This document shows, one piece after another, positions 1 to 8,201 of a DNA stretch of 64,000 bases. A program made the position numbers and the translations under genes. The first letter of the stretch is position 1. Each line of letters starts with the position of its first letter. The notes under the pieces are model-generated. The model had not been told where the DNA came from. It made no database searches and was given only the letters and a program-made list of their open reading frames with translations. The stretch is from Galactobacter sp052108535 (GTDB lineage Bacteria; Actinomycetota; Actinomycetes; Actinomycetales; Micrococcaceae). The DNA is taken from positions 62,001 to 126,000 of the forward strand of contig JBQDZM010000004.1 in the NCBI GenBank assembly GCA_052108535.1, read 5' to 3'.

Positions 1-144
1 GTGGTCATCCAGCACGAAGAACACCACGAAGACCGGCACCATGACGATGCGCAGGCCGGTCAGGATGTTGGCGATGTTCCAGTTGGGGGCCGCAGGTGCG
101 TCCGCGCCGTCCCCGGCAGGAACGCTTGGGGGGTTGGTGCCCAT
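1..144 (-). CDS. pgsA: CDP-diacylglycerol--glycerol-3-phosphate 3-phosphatidyltransferase, N-terminal part (cut by window edge)
   Basis: Only the first 48 residues are in the window, read on the minus strand from an ATG at 144. The segment NWNIANILTGLRIVMVPVF, followed by a run of Val and Phe, is the typical first membrane helix of the CDP-alcohol phosphatidyltransferase family, and the position directly downstream of ftsK matches pgsA in Micrococcales. The enzyme makes phosphatidylglycerol phosphate in the inner membrane. A good ribosome-binding site (AAGGAG, 9 bases before the ATG) supports the start. The catalytic DGxxAR motif lies beyond the window edge and cannot be checked, so another member of the family is possible. 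Confidence 0.75.
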   Translation of the reverse strand, partial: MGTNPPSVPAGDGADAPAAPNWNIANILTGLRIVMVPVFVVFFVLDDH

Positions 145-218
145 GTGGGGCTCTCCTTCGTGAGGGTCAGATGGTCTGGTGGAGTCTGCGGTTCGGTGGG
201 ACCAAAGCAGCTTGTGGG

Positions 219-3200
219 TCAGCGCCCGGTCAGCTGCCAGGCGTCCTCCCCGCCCTCCTCATCCCAGTCACCGTCATGGTAATCGGTAGCCTGCGGCAGG
301 GAGTCGTAGTACTGGGCCACCTGGTCGATCGGCTTGGTCGCGTTCTCACCGGCCCCGATGGGTGCGGTGAACCCGGCATCACGCTGATCCTCGTCGGGGC
401 CCGCATGGGTGAACGCCGCCTCCGCTTCCAGCGCGGAGGTGGTGGCGTCATCTTCCCCGGATGGAGCGGGGTTCCCCTTGATCGCGGACAGCACCGCGCC
501 AAGGTCCTCCGGCTTGACCAGTACATCGCGGGCCTTGGAACCCTCGGAGGGGCCCACCACGCCGCGGGATTCCATCAGGTCCATCAGCCGGCCGGCCTTG
601 GCGAAGCCGACGCGCAACTTGCGCTGCAGCATGGACGTGGAGCCAAACTGCGAGGTGACCACCAGTTCGGTGGCCTGCAGCAGCAGGTCCAGATCGTCCC
701 CAATGTCCTCGTCGATCTGCTTCTTGGGTGCTTCGGCGATCACGTCCTCGCGGTAGTGCGCCTGCAGCTGACCCTTCACGTGCTCCACCACGCGGTGGAT
801 CTCGGATTCGGTGACCCAGGCACCCTGCACACGCATGGGCTTGGACTTACCCATGGGCAGGAAGAGCGCGTCACCCTGGCCCAGCAGCTTTTCGGCACCG
901 GGCTGGTCAAGCACCACGCGAGAGTCCGTCACCGACGAGGTCGCAAACGCCATCCGCGAGGGAATGTTGGCCTTGATCAGGCCGGTCACCACGTCCACGG
1001 ACGGGCGCTGGGTGGCCAGCACCAGGTGGATACCGGCCGCACGCGCCAGCTGCGTGATACGCACGATGGAATCCTCGACGTCGCGCGGGGCCACCATCAT
1101 CAGATCCGCGAGCTCGTCCACGATCACCAGCAGGTACGGGTAGGGCTTGATGACCCGCTGCGAACCTGCAGGCGGAACCACCTTGCCTGCCCGCACAGCC
1201 TTGTTGAAGTCGTCGATGTGCTTGTAGCCAAAGAACGCCAGGTCGTCGTAGCGGGTGTCCATCTCCTTCACGACCCACTGCAGCGCTTCTGCCGCCTTCT
1301 TGGGGTTCGTGATGATGGGCGTGATCAGGTGCGGCACACCCTCATACGCGGTCAGTTCCACGCGTTTGGGGTCCACCATGACCAAGCGCACCTCATCGGG
1401 GGTGGCGCGCATCAGGATCGACACAATCATGGAGTTCACGAACGAGGACTTACCGGCACCGGTGGCGCCAGCCACCAGCAGGTGCGGCATCTTAGCGAGG
1501 TTAGCGACCACGAAGCCGCCCTCCACGTCCTTGCCCACACCCATGATCATGGGGTGCTCGGTCTTGCGCGCGGCGGAAGAACGCAGCACGTCACCCAGCG
1601 CCACGACCTCCTTGTCCGAGTTGGGGATCTCGATACCGATGGCCGACTTACCAGGAATGGGGCTCAAAATGCGCACGTCGGAAGACGCCACGGCATAGGC
1701 AATGTTCTTGGAGAGGTTGGTGACCTTCTCCACCTTGGTCCCGGGAGCCAGTTCCACCTCGTAGCGCGTCACCGTCGGTCCGCGCGAGAACCCGGTCACC
1801 TGGGCGTCCACCTTGAACTCCGTCAGCGTGGTCTGCAGCGCCTCCACCACAGCGTCGTTGGCCTCGGAGCGATCCTTGGCCGGCGGCCCGGCGGGCAGGT
1901 AATCGCTGGACGGCAGCGTGTAGGTGACATCGCCGGCGAGTTCCAGCTGTTCGCTGCGCTGCGGCAGCGGCTCAGGGGTCGGCCGCGCGGCGGCGCCGGC
2001 CGCCACCCGCGAGAGGGTGGCCGTCGCGTCGTCGTCCATGGGCGCCTCATCGGCGGCACCGGAATGCCCGACGTCGCTGAACACCTGAGTGGGCGCGTCG
2101 CCTGCGGCGGCGCTGGGCGCGGAAGCTTCCTCATCCACGTCGTACACACCGGCCTGCTCACGCAGTTTGGCGCGGCGCTTCTCCTCCCGCGTGGGGCGGC
2201 GCACGCCGGGCGGCGGCGTGGGCTCCGTCGGCTCCGGAGTCAGATCCAGGGCGGGCAAAGCGGTCGTGGAATCGTCGTCCTCGATCACGGCACCGTCGTA
2301 GGCGCGGGTGAGTTCCTGGGGCTCCTGATCGGACGCCTCGGCAGCGGGGATTTCTTCGTCACGACCAAAGAGTTTGCGGCGCTTCTTGGGCTTCTTGGCG
2401 GTCTTCAGCGTGTCCGTGGACTCCGCGTCGCGCCGTTCCTTGTCATACAGGTAGGACTGATCGTGGCCCTCACGGTCACCGTCTGGCACGGCCCCGCTCT
2501 CCTGCACTTCCTTCCCCATGACCAGCTTGTCCCACAAGCCCTTGAGCTTGCCGGGAACCTTGGTCACAGGAGTTCCGGTGAGGATGAGGAGGTCAAGCAC
2601 GGCCAGGACCACCAGCACGGCCCAGGTGCCAGGCACGGTGATGAGCGCGGCCAACGGTGCCGCAGCGAACCACCCGATCAGACCACCCGCGGACCACAAC
2701 ACGTTGAAGGGCGCATCCAGGTTGGGGGTCCCATGGCTCAGATGAGCCATTCCCGATCCGATGATCAACGCCAACCAACAGGCAATGCTGACCCGGTTGT
2801 TGGTGCGATTCTCCTCAGGGTGCCTAAACAGCCTGAAGGCGCACACCAACAGCGTGGCCGGAACGGCCACGGCCATCAGGCCGAAACCGCCGCCAACGAC
2901 GGCGTGGACGGAGCGGCCGAACCACCCGACGTCGCGCAATCCCCACCACTCCACGATCGCGACGATCACGGCGAGGACCACGTAGGTGAGTCCCTTGCCG
3001 TCGCGGCGATCCTCGGGAGCCGGGTGGCGGTCCGTGCCCAGCTGGCGAATACCGGAACCGATCACGGTTCCGAGACCCACCCAACCCCTGACCGTGACGC
3101 GCGCGATCCACGGGAGTTCGGGCTCGGTCGGAGCCCCCGTCGCGGCGCGCGAGGAGGTGGACTTGGTCTTTGCGGATCGAGAGCCCGCCTGCCCCTTGCC

Positions 3201-3263
3201 GCCGGAAGCGGATTTTGAGGTCGAGGTGGACGTTCGCGATCCGGAGGAAGTACGGGTCGCCAT
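219..3263 (-). CDS. ftsK: DNA translocase FtsK/SpoIIIE
   Basis: Septal DNA pump of 1,014 residues that clears and aligns chromosome termini during division. The first 60 residues are Ser/Thr/Lys/Arg-rich. Membrane helices follow at about 70-230, then a charged linker to about 480. The motor domain carries Walker A (GATGAGKS, about residue 600) and Walker B (LLVIVDELADLM, about 717). A winged-helix gamma domain for KOPS recognition lies at about 850-915 (TSQFGSTSMLQRKLRVGFAK). About 100 acidic residues follow the gamma domain. The gene sits between rnj and pgsA. No strong ribosome-binding site precedes the ATG, so a nearby alternative start is possible. Family identity is certain. Confidence 0.97.
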   Translation of the reverse strand: MATRTSSGSRTSTSTSKSASGGKGQAGSRSAKTKSTSSRAATGAPTEPELPWIARVTVRGWVGLGTVIGSGIRQLGTDRHPAPEDRRDGKGLTYVVLAVIVAIVEWWGLRDVGWFGRSVHAVVGGGFGLMAVAVPATLLVCAFRLFRHPEENRTNNRVSIACWLALIIGSGMAHLSHGTPNLDAPFNVLWSAGGLIGWFAAAPLAALITVPGTWAVLVVLAVLDLLILTGTPVTKVPGKLKGLWDKLVMGKEVQESGAVPDGDREGHDQSYLYDKERRDAESTDTLKTAKKPKKRRKLFGRDEEIPAAEASDQEPQELTRAYDGAVIEDDDSTTALPALDLTPEPTEPTPPPGVRRPTREEKRRAKLREQAGVYDVDEEASAPSAAAGDAPTQVFSDVGHSGAADEAPMDDDATATLSRVAAGAAARPTPEPLPQRSEQLELAGDVTYTLPSSDYLPAGPPAKDRSEANDAVVEALQTTLTEFKVDAQVTGFSRGPTVTRYEVELAPGTKVEKVTNLSKNIAYAVASSDVRILSPIPGKSAIGIEIPNSDKEVVALGDVLRSSAARKTEHPMIMGVGKDVEGGFVVANLAKMPHLLVAGATGAGKSSFVNSMIVSILMRATPDEVRLVMVDPKRVELTAYEGVPHLITPIITNPKKAAEALQWVVKEMDTRYDDLAFFGYKHIDDFNKAVRAGKVVPPAGSQRVIKPYPYLLVIVDELADLMMVAPRDVEDSIVRITQLARAAGIHLVLATQRPSVDVVTGLIKANIPSRMAFATSSVTDSRVVLDQPGAEKLLGQGDALFLPMGKSKPMRVQGAWVTESEIHRVVEHVKGQLQAHYREDVIAEAPKKQIDEDIGDDLDLLLQATELVVTSQFGSTSMLQRKLRVGFAKAGRLMDLMESRGVVGPSEGSKARDVLVKPEDLGAVLSAIKGNPAPSGEDDATTSALEAEAAFTHAGPDEDQRDAGFTAPIGAGENATKPIDQVAQYYDSLPQATDYHDGDWDEEGGEDAWQLTGR

Positions 3264-3281
3264 GAAGTCAAGGGTACGCCG

Positions 3282-3313
3282 AAGGGCCCACCTCCTGCGG
3301 GAGGTGGGCCCTT
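3282..3313 (-). terminator. Hairpin terminator after rnj
   Basis: A perfect 14-bp stem (3282-3295 with 3300-3313) with a TGCG loop lies in the 75-bp gap between the rnj stop and the ftsK start. The U-tract on the minus strand is short (CTT), so it may act as a partial terminator that separates rnj from ftsK. Confidence 0.6.
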
Positions 3314-3338
3314 TCGTCGGCTGGGTGATAGGGGTCGG

Positions 3339-5048
3339 TCAGACCTCGATGACCACCGGGACGATCATGGGACGACGGCGCAGCTTGCGACCCGCCCACG
3401 AACCGACCACACGCCGAACCACCTGCTGCAGCTGGTGGGTAGTGTGACCAGGGTTATCCTTCACGGCCTCTTCAATGGCGCGGGCGATCTTCGGCTTGAT
3501 CTCCTCGAAGACCCGATCCGGCTCTGCGACGCCACGGGCCAGGATGTCCGGGCCAGTCACGATCTTGCCGGACTGACGGTTCACGCCGGTGACGACGGAG
3601 ATGAAGCCCTCCTCAGCCAGCACACGACGATCCTTCAGGTCCTCATCCGTGATCAGACCCACCTTGGAGCCGTCCACGTAGACGTAACCCACATCCACCT
3701 GACCGGTGATGCGTGCACGCCCGTCCTTCATGTCCACCACACTGCCGTTGTCGCACAAGTGGATGCTCTTGGCCGCGACACCGGTCTGATGAGCGAGCTT
3801 GGCGCTGGCCAACTGGTGACGAGTCTCACCGTGCACCGGCATGACGTTACGCGGGCGGATGATGTTGTAGCAGTAGAGCAACTCGCCTGCGGCCGCGTGA
3901 CCGGAGACGTGCACCTTCGCGTTGCCCTTGTGGATCACGTCTACACCCAAGTAGGTCAGGGCGTTGATGATCCGGAACACCGAGTTCTCGTTACCGGGAA
4001 TCAGCGAGGAGGCCAGGATGACGGTGTCGCCCTCCTCCAACTGGATGCGGTGGTCGCCGTTGGCCATACGGGACAGCGCGGCCATGGGCTCACCCTGGGA
4101 ACCCGTGCACATGAAGACCACGCGGTCCTGGGGCAGCTTCTCGGCCGCCTTCAGGTCCACCATGACGCCATCCGGGACGTTCAGGTAGCCCAGCTTCTCT
4201 GCGATCGCCATGTTTCGGACCATGGAACGACCCACGAGGGCCACCTTGCGACGGTGCTTCACCGCTGCGTCGATGACCTGCTGCACACGGTGAACGTGCG
4301 AGGAGAAGGACGCGACCACGAGCCGCTTCTTGGCGCCGAAGAACTTCTGGTCCAACACGGGGCCGATTTCGGCCTCGGTGGTCGTGAAGCCGGGGACCTC
4401 GGCGTTGGTGGAGTCGGGCAGGAACATGTCCACGCCCTCCTCACCGAAGCGAGCGAAAGCACGCAGGTCGGTGATGCGACCGTCCAGCGGCAACTGGTCC
4501 ATCTTGAAGTCACCGGTGTGCAGCACATTGCCGGCGCTGGTGCGGATGAACACGGCCAGGGCGTCAGGGATGGAGTGGTTGACGGCAGCGAACTCGCACG
4601 AGAACGGGCCCATCTGCTCCACCTGACCCTCCTTCACCGTCAAGGTGAGGGGGCGGATCCGGTGTTCCTGCAGCTTGGCCTCAATGAGGGCAAGCGTCAG
4701 CTGGGAACCGATCAGCGGGATGTCCTGCTTCAGGCGAAGCAGGTACGGGATGGCGCCGATGTGATCCTCGTGCCCGTGGGTGAGCACCACGCCAACGACG
4801 TCGTCGAGGCGGTTCTTGATGTGGCCCATATCGGGCAGGATCAGGTCGACGCCCGGCTGCTCCTCCTCGGGGAAGAGCACACCGCAGTCGACGATGAGCA
4901 GCTTGCCGTCCAATTCGTAGACGGTCATGTTGCGGCCCACCTCGCCCAAGCCGCCAAGGGCCACGATGCGCATGGTCCCGCGCTTGAGCTGAGCTGGACG
5001 GCCCGGATGACGTTCGTGATCGAACGCGACCGAAGCAGTGGATGTCAT
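3339..5048 (-). CDS. rnj: Ribonuclease J
   Basis: Metallo-beta-lactamase/beta-CASP ribonuclease of 569 residues, which matches the usual 550-560 plus a short N-terminal tail. It has 5'-3' exonuclease and endonuclease activity in mRNA decay and rRNA maturation. The zinc motif THGHEDHIG is present near residue 94, and the beta-CASP and C-terminal regions are complete. It lies 19 bp upstream of dapA's stop in the transcribed order rnj after dapA, the usual actinobacterial arrangement dapA-rnj-ftsK. The start at 5048 adds about 25 residues before MRIVALGGLGEVG. An internal start there would also be plausible, but the AGAGGTG before 5048 favours the longer form. Confidence 0.96.
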   Translation of the reverse strand: MTSTASVAFDHERHPGRPAQLKRGTMRIVALGGLGEVGRNMTVYELDGKLLIVDCGVLFPEEEQPGVDLILPDMGHIKNRLDDVVGVVLTHGHEDHIGAIPYLLRLKQDIPLIGSQLTLALIEAKLQEHRIRPLTLTVKEGQVEQMGPFSCEFAAVNHSIPDALAVFIRTSAGNVLHTGDFKMDQLPLDGRITDLRAFARFGEEGVDMFLPDSTNAEVPGFTTTEAEIGPVLDQKFFGAKKRLVVASFSSHVHRVQQVIDAAVKHRRKVALVGRSMVRNMAIAEKLGYLNVPDGVMVDLKAAEKLPQDRVVFMCTGSQGEPMAALSRMANGDHRIQLEEGDTVILASSLIPGNENSVFRIINALTYLGVDVIHKGNAKVHVSGHAAAGELLYCYNIIRPRNVMPVHGETRHQLASAKLAHQTGVAAKSIHLCDNGSVVDMKDGRARITGQVDVGYVYVDGSKVGLITDEDLKDRRVLAEEGFISVVTGVNRQSGKIVTGPDILARGVAEPDRVFEEIKPKIARAIEEAVKDNPGHTTHQLQQVVRRVVGSWAGRKLRRRPMIVPVVIEV

Positions 5049-5067
5049 GGTTTGGGGTTCACCTCTT

Positions 5068-5970
5068 CTAGATCTCCCATCCAGCCTCCACGAGGTCAGC
5101 CTTCACGGGGTTGAGTTCCTCTGCGGTGGGCTGCACCAAGGGCAGTCGCACCACTGAGTTCGGCAGGACACCCTGCCAACGAAGTACGGTTTTGGCGGCC
5201 ACGGCACCCTGCAGGTGCGTCATGACTGCCCGCTGGACCGGGTCCAGCTCGAAATGCTTGGCGCGTGCGGCGGCGAGGTCGCCTGCACGGGCAGCATCCA
5301 CGAGTTCGCGATAAGCCCTCGGCGCAACGTGCGCGGTCACGGAGACCACGCCGGCGCCGCCCAGGCTCATCAGCGGCAACGTCATGCCATCGTCGCCGGA
5401 ATACACGTCCAGGTCGGTGGCGGCCAACACCTTGGTGGTCTCACCGAGGTTGCCCTTGGCATCCTTCAGGGCCACGATCCGCGGGTGTTCCGCAAGGGCC
5501 TTGATGGTGTCCGTCTGGATCGCGATGCCGCTGCGCCCGGGGATGTCATACAACATCACCGGGACGTCGGTGGCGTTGGCGATGGTCTCGAAGTGGGCGC
5601 GCACCCCAGCCTGCGATGGCTTGTTGTAGTAGGGGGTGACCAGCAACAGGCCGTCCACACCCTCTTCCTGCGCGCGGCGGGACAGGTTCACCGAATGCGC
5701 GGTGTCATTGGTGCCGGTACCGGCCAGCACTGCGGCACGGTCCCCCACGACCTCCTTGACGGCGCGGAACATGAGGACGTTCTCGTCATCGGTGAGGGTG
5801 GAGGTCTCGCCGGTAGTGCCAGTGACCACCAGGCCGTCACAACCGTTGTCCACCAGATGCTCTGCGAGCTTCTGGGCGGCAGCGACATCCACGGCGCCCT
5901 CCTCGGTGAAGGGGGTGACCATGGCGGTTAGCAGCGTGCCGAAACGGGGCTTGTCAGTGTAGGCGACCAT
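5068..5970 (-). CDS. dapA: 4-hydroxy-tetrahydrodipicolinate synthase
   Basis: A 300-residue TIM-barrel aldolase that condenses pyruvate with aspartate semialdehyde, the first committed step to meso-diaminopimelate and lysine. The TGTTGE pyruvate-binding loop, the LYDIPGR tyrosine and the Schiff-base lysine in VALKDAKGN are all present. It starts 4 bases after the stop of the membrane/TPR-like gene, which itself overlaps dapB, so dapB, that gene and dapA look like one transcript. The length and motifs are those of a functional enzyme. Confidence 0.96.
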   Translation of the reverse strand: MVAYTDKPRFGTLLTAMVTPFTEEGAVDVAAAQKLAEHLVDNGCDGLVVTGTTGETSTLTDDENVLMFRAVKEVVGDRAAVLAGTGTNDTAHSVNLSRRAQEEGVDGLLLVTPYYNKPSQAGVRAHFETIANATDVPVMLYDIPGRSGIAIQTDTIKALAEHPRIVALKDAKGNLGETTKVLAATDLDVYSGDDGMTLPLMSLGGAGVVSVTAHVAPRAYRELVDAARAGDLAAARAKHFELDPVQRAVMTHLQGAVAAKTVLRWQGVLPNSVVRLPLVQPTAEELNPVKADLVEAGWEI

Positions 5971-5974
5971 GGCT

Positions 5975-6523
5975 TTAGGCTACCTGTTCTCCGCGGGCAC
6001 GTTCAGCTTTGCGAAGCTCGATGGCGCGCATCATGGATTCGCGGGCACGGCGGCGGTCGCCGCAGGCGTCATAGGCCAGGGCCAGCCGATGCCAGGACTG
6101 CCAACGGCCCTCGTTGGCCTCGACCTCGTCCTTGTACTGGACAAAGTCGGCGTCCGCCGCCTCGCGCACGATCCGGCCCGAGGGGCGGCGCGGCAGGTTG
6201 TCCTCAGGCAGCAGGCCCTGCTGCAACAATTCATGAGCCATGGCCTGCGTAGTGGCGCCGTAGCGGACCTCCCTGATCAGGATCCAGGCGCCGAGCAACG
6301 GAATGAACACCACGACGATGCCCAACAGGATGCCGACCATTTCGCCGGTCTCCACGAGCCGCCAGGCGGCACCGAAGGTCGCCACGAGGTAAATCGCGTA
6401 GACGGCCAGGATGATGGTGGTCCAGAACTGCGCGTTGTGGCGGCGGTAGAAGGCCTTGAATCCGGTAGGTTCCGCAGCGTCTGCAGGGGCCGGGCCGGTG
6501 CCCTGGGGGTTCTCGTTGTTCAT
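5975..6523 (-). CDS. Two-helix membrane protein with a cytoplasmic TPR-like tail
   Basis: I do not recognise a named family. The 182-residue protein has two predicted membrane helices (about 32-55 and 63-85) and a soluble C-terminal part. The segment WHRLALAYDACGDRRRARESMMRAIEL has the spacing of a single tetratricopeptide repeat. The start ATG overlaps the dapB stop (ATGA) and the stop lies 4 bases before dapA, so the gene is translationally coupled inside the diaminopimelate operon. Proteins of this type are often found between dapB and dapA in Micrococcales, but their role is not known to me. Confidence 0.8.
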   Translation of the reverse strand: MNNENPQGTGPAPADAAEPTGFKAFYRRHNAQFWTTIILAVYAIYLVATFGAAWRLVETGEMVGILLGIVVVFIPLLGAWILIREVRYGATTQAMAHELLQQGLLPEDNLPRRPSGRIVREAADADFVQYKDEVEANEGRWQSWHRLALAYDACGDRRRARESMMRAIELRKAERARGEQVA

Positions 6524-7278
6524 AGTCCCAACTCCAGGTAGCCGTCCAGCCCGTGGGTCAGTCCGGGACGGTTCGCGACGGTGCGCAGGCCCAAGAGGAT
6601 GCCTGGCATGAAGGAGGACTGGTCAAAGGAGTCGTGACGGATGACCAGCTGCTCGCCTTGGGCACCCAGCAGGACCTCCTGGTGGGCGTTGAGACCACGG
6701 AGGCGGACCGCGTGGACGGGGATGCCATCCACGTTCGCTCCACGGGCTCCGGGAAGTTCCTTGGTGGTGGCGTCGGGGGCGGCGGGGACGCCGGCTTCGC
6801 GGCGGGCCTCCGCGATGAGTTCCGCCGTGCGTGCAGCGGTTCCGGAGGGCGCATCCACCTTGTTGGGGTGGTGCATCTCCACGATCTCCACCGATTCGAA
6901 GTAGCGGGCGGCCTTGGCTGCGAAGGCCGTGGCGATGACGGAGCCCAGGGCGAAGTTCGGGGCGATCAGCACACCCACGTCCGAGTGCTGTGCCAGCGTT
7001 GACTCAAGCCGTTCACGCTGCGGCGCGTCCCAGCCCGTGGTGCCGACCACGGCGTGCAGGCCATGCTCCACAGCGAAGGTCACGTTGGCTTCCGAGGCCG
7101 AGGGGACGGTCAGGTCCACCACGTGGGTGGCGCCGGATTCCAGGACCTGGTCGAGGCTGTCTGCGCTCCCCAGGGTCGCGACCAGTTCCAGGTCCTCTGC
7201 GGCGTTGATGGCGGCGATGGCAGCCGACCCCATGCGTCCGTTCTTACCGAGGATGGCGACCTTGATGGGAGTACTCAT
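6520..7278 (-). CDS. dapB: 4-hydroxy-tetrahydrodipicolinate reductase
   Basis: A 252-residue NAD(P)H-dependent reductase, the step after DapA in lysine/diaminopimelate synthesis. The N-terminal dinucleotide motif ILGKNGRMG and the substrate-binding signature EMHHPNKVDAPSGTA are intact. A TGAGGCACC ribosome-binding site supports the ATG at 7278. It is the first gene of the short dapB - membrane protein - dapA run and overlaps the next gene by 4 bases (ATGA). Confidence 0.96.
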   Translation of the reverse strand: MSTPIKVAILGKNGRMGSAAIAAINAAEDLELVATLGSADSLDQVLESGATHVVDLTVPSASEANVTFAVEHGLHAVVGTTGWDAPQRERLESTLAQHSDVGVLIAPNFALGSVIATAFAAKAARYFESVEIVEMHHPNKVDAPSGTAARTAELIAEARREAGVPAAPDATTKELPGARGANVDGIPVHAVRLRGLNAHQEVLLGAQGEQLVIRHDSFDQSSFMPGILLGLRTVANRPGLTHGLDGYLELGL

Positions 7279-7406
7279 GGTGCCTCAGTCTACCGGCGAT
7301 GGACACACCCCAATCACACCCCTCCTCTCCCCCACCTTCTCCCCCGCCGTTGGACTTTATAGCGCCCGTTTGGACACCTCGGTGACCAAACGCCGTTGGG
7401 TGGCGC

Positions 7407-7420
7407 CATGCCCGACGACG
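7407..7420. repeat. Single ATGCCCGACGACGG copy in the dapB-luxS gap
   Basis: This copy of the ATGCCCGACG motif lies in the 266-bp gap between dapB and luxS. No inverted partner is visible nearby. It matches the arms of the elements at 8069-8158 and 33415-33479. Nothing else is recognised in the gap. Confidence 0.4.
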
Positions 7421-7544
7421 GCAGCTCGCTTAACGTGGCGACGTCGCCGGCCCAGTGGAATGGGCTCATAGGTGGACCAGTTTCCCTGGCTGGGGTGCAG
7501 CACTGCGTCGTGTGGCACTGTTTCGACCGCGGCTGACTTCGGCC

Positions 7545-8036
7545 TCAGATGACCTTGCGCTCGAACGGGTCCACGGAGAAACCGGCCTCCAGGATCTGCT
7601 TGCCCCACTCGCGGGCCGAGTGCAGCGAGTGGTCCTTGTAGTTGCCGCAGGACACGGCGGTGGTTCCGGGGACGTCCTCCCAGGTCACGGTGGTGGCGAT
7701 CTCCGTGAGCGAATCCTTCAGCGCCTTCGCCACGTCCTCAACCGCGGGCTCACCCCAGGTGATCAGGTGGAATCCGGTGCGGCAGCCGAAGGGCGAGCAG
7801 TCGATCACGCCGTCCAGACGTGTACGCAACAGCCCGGCGAGCAAGTGCTCGATGGTGTGCAGCCCCGCAGTGTCGATGGCGTTCTCATTAGGCTGCAGCA
7901 GGCGCAGGTCGAAGTTGGAGATGGTGCCGCCTGCCGGTCCGTGCTCCACTGCGATCAGTCGCACGTACGGCGCCTTGACCGCGGTGTGGTCCAGTTCGAA
8001 ACTCTCCACCTGCGCCATGTCGACCTTCTCGGCCAT
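7545..8036 (-). CDS. luxS: S-ribosylhomocysteine lyase (autoinducer-2 synthase)
   Basis: A 163-residue iron/zinc enzyme that splits S-ribosylhomocysteine into homocysteine and DPD, the precursor of autoinducer-2, as part of the activated methyl cycle. The metal-binding HTIEH motif, the catalytic cysteine in SPFGCRTGF and the later SCGNYKDHSL segment are all present. I chose the ATG at 8036 because GGGAGG lies 8 bases upstream and the protein then begins as known LuxS proteins do; an in-frame extension to 8126 would run through a repeat element. No pfs (SAH nucleosidase) gene is adjacent. LuxS is patchy in Actinobacteria, so this is an accessory trait of the lineage. Confidence 0.96.
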   Translation of the reverse strand: MAEKVDMAQVESFELDHTAVKAPYVRLIAVEHGPAGGTISNFDLRLLQPNENAIDTAGLHTIEHLLAGLLRTRLDGVIDCSPFGCRTGFHLITWGEPAVEDVAKALKDSLTEIATTVTWEDVPGTTAVSCGNYKDHSLHSAREWGKQILEAGFSVDPFERKVI

Positions 8037-8068
8037 GTTCTTGCCTCCCGTTGCGTGCTGGGTTCTCC

Positions 8069-8158
8069 ATGCCCGACGACGTGTGCCCGGGCTTGCGCGG
8101 ACAACGCTACCTTCCGCCGTTGCCACGCGCCGTCGGCGCGTAACACGCCGTCGGGCAT
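8069..8158. repeat. Inverted-repeat element with ATGCCCGACG ends, upstream of luxS
   Basis: The two ends are ATGCCCGACGACGTGT and the inverse of ATGCCCGACGGCGTGT (15 of 16 match), enclosing about 58 bp. The same end sequence is found at 33415-33479 and singly at 7407. It lies directly upstream of the luxS ribosome-binding site and could form part of its leader. I see no coding content. Confidence 0.6.
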
Positions 8159-8170
8159 GAAGACTCAGCT

Positions 8171-8188
8171 CTGCGCCGGGGCGCAGAC
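8171..8188 (-). terminator. Short GC-rich hairpin after the MscS-type gene
   Basis: TCTGCGCC and GGCGCAGA face each other 14 bases past the stop at 8202. The loop is very tight and there is no U-tract, so termination is only a guess. Confidence 0.35.
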
Positions 8189-8201
8189 GCTGCCTCGAGG
8201 A

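Noticed and set aside
96..5114. Long open frames on the plus strand opposite ftsK and rnj
   Set aside because: They are antisense to confirmed genes, have no recognisable domains and His/Gly/Arg-rich composition typical of mirrored high-GC codons.
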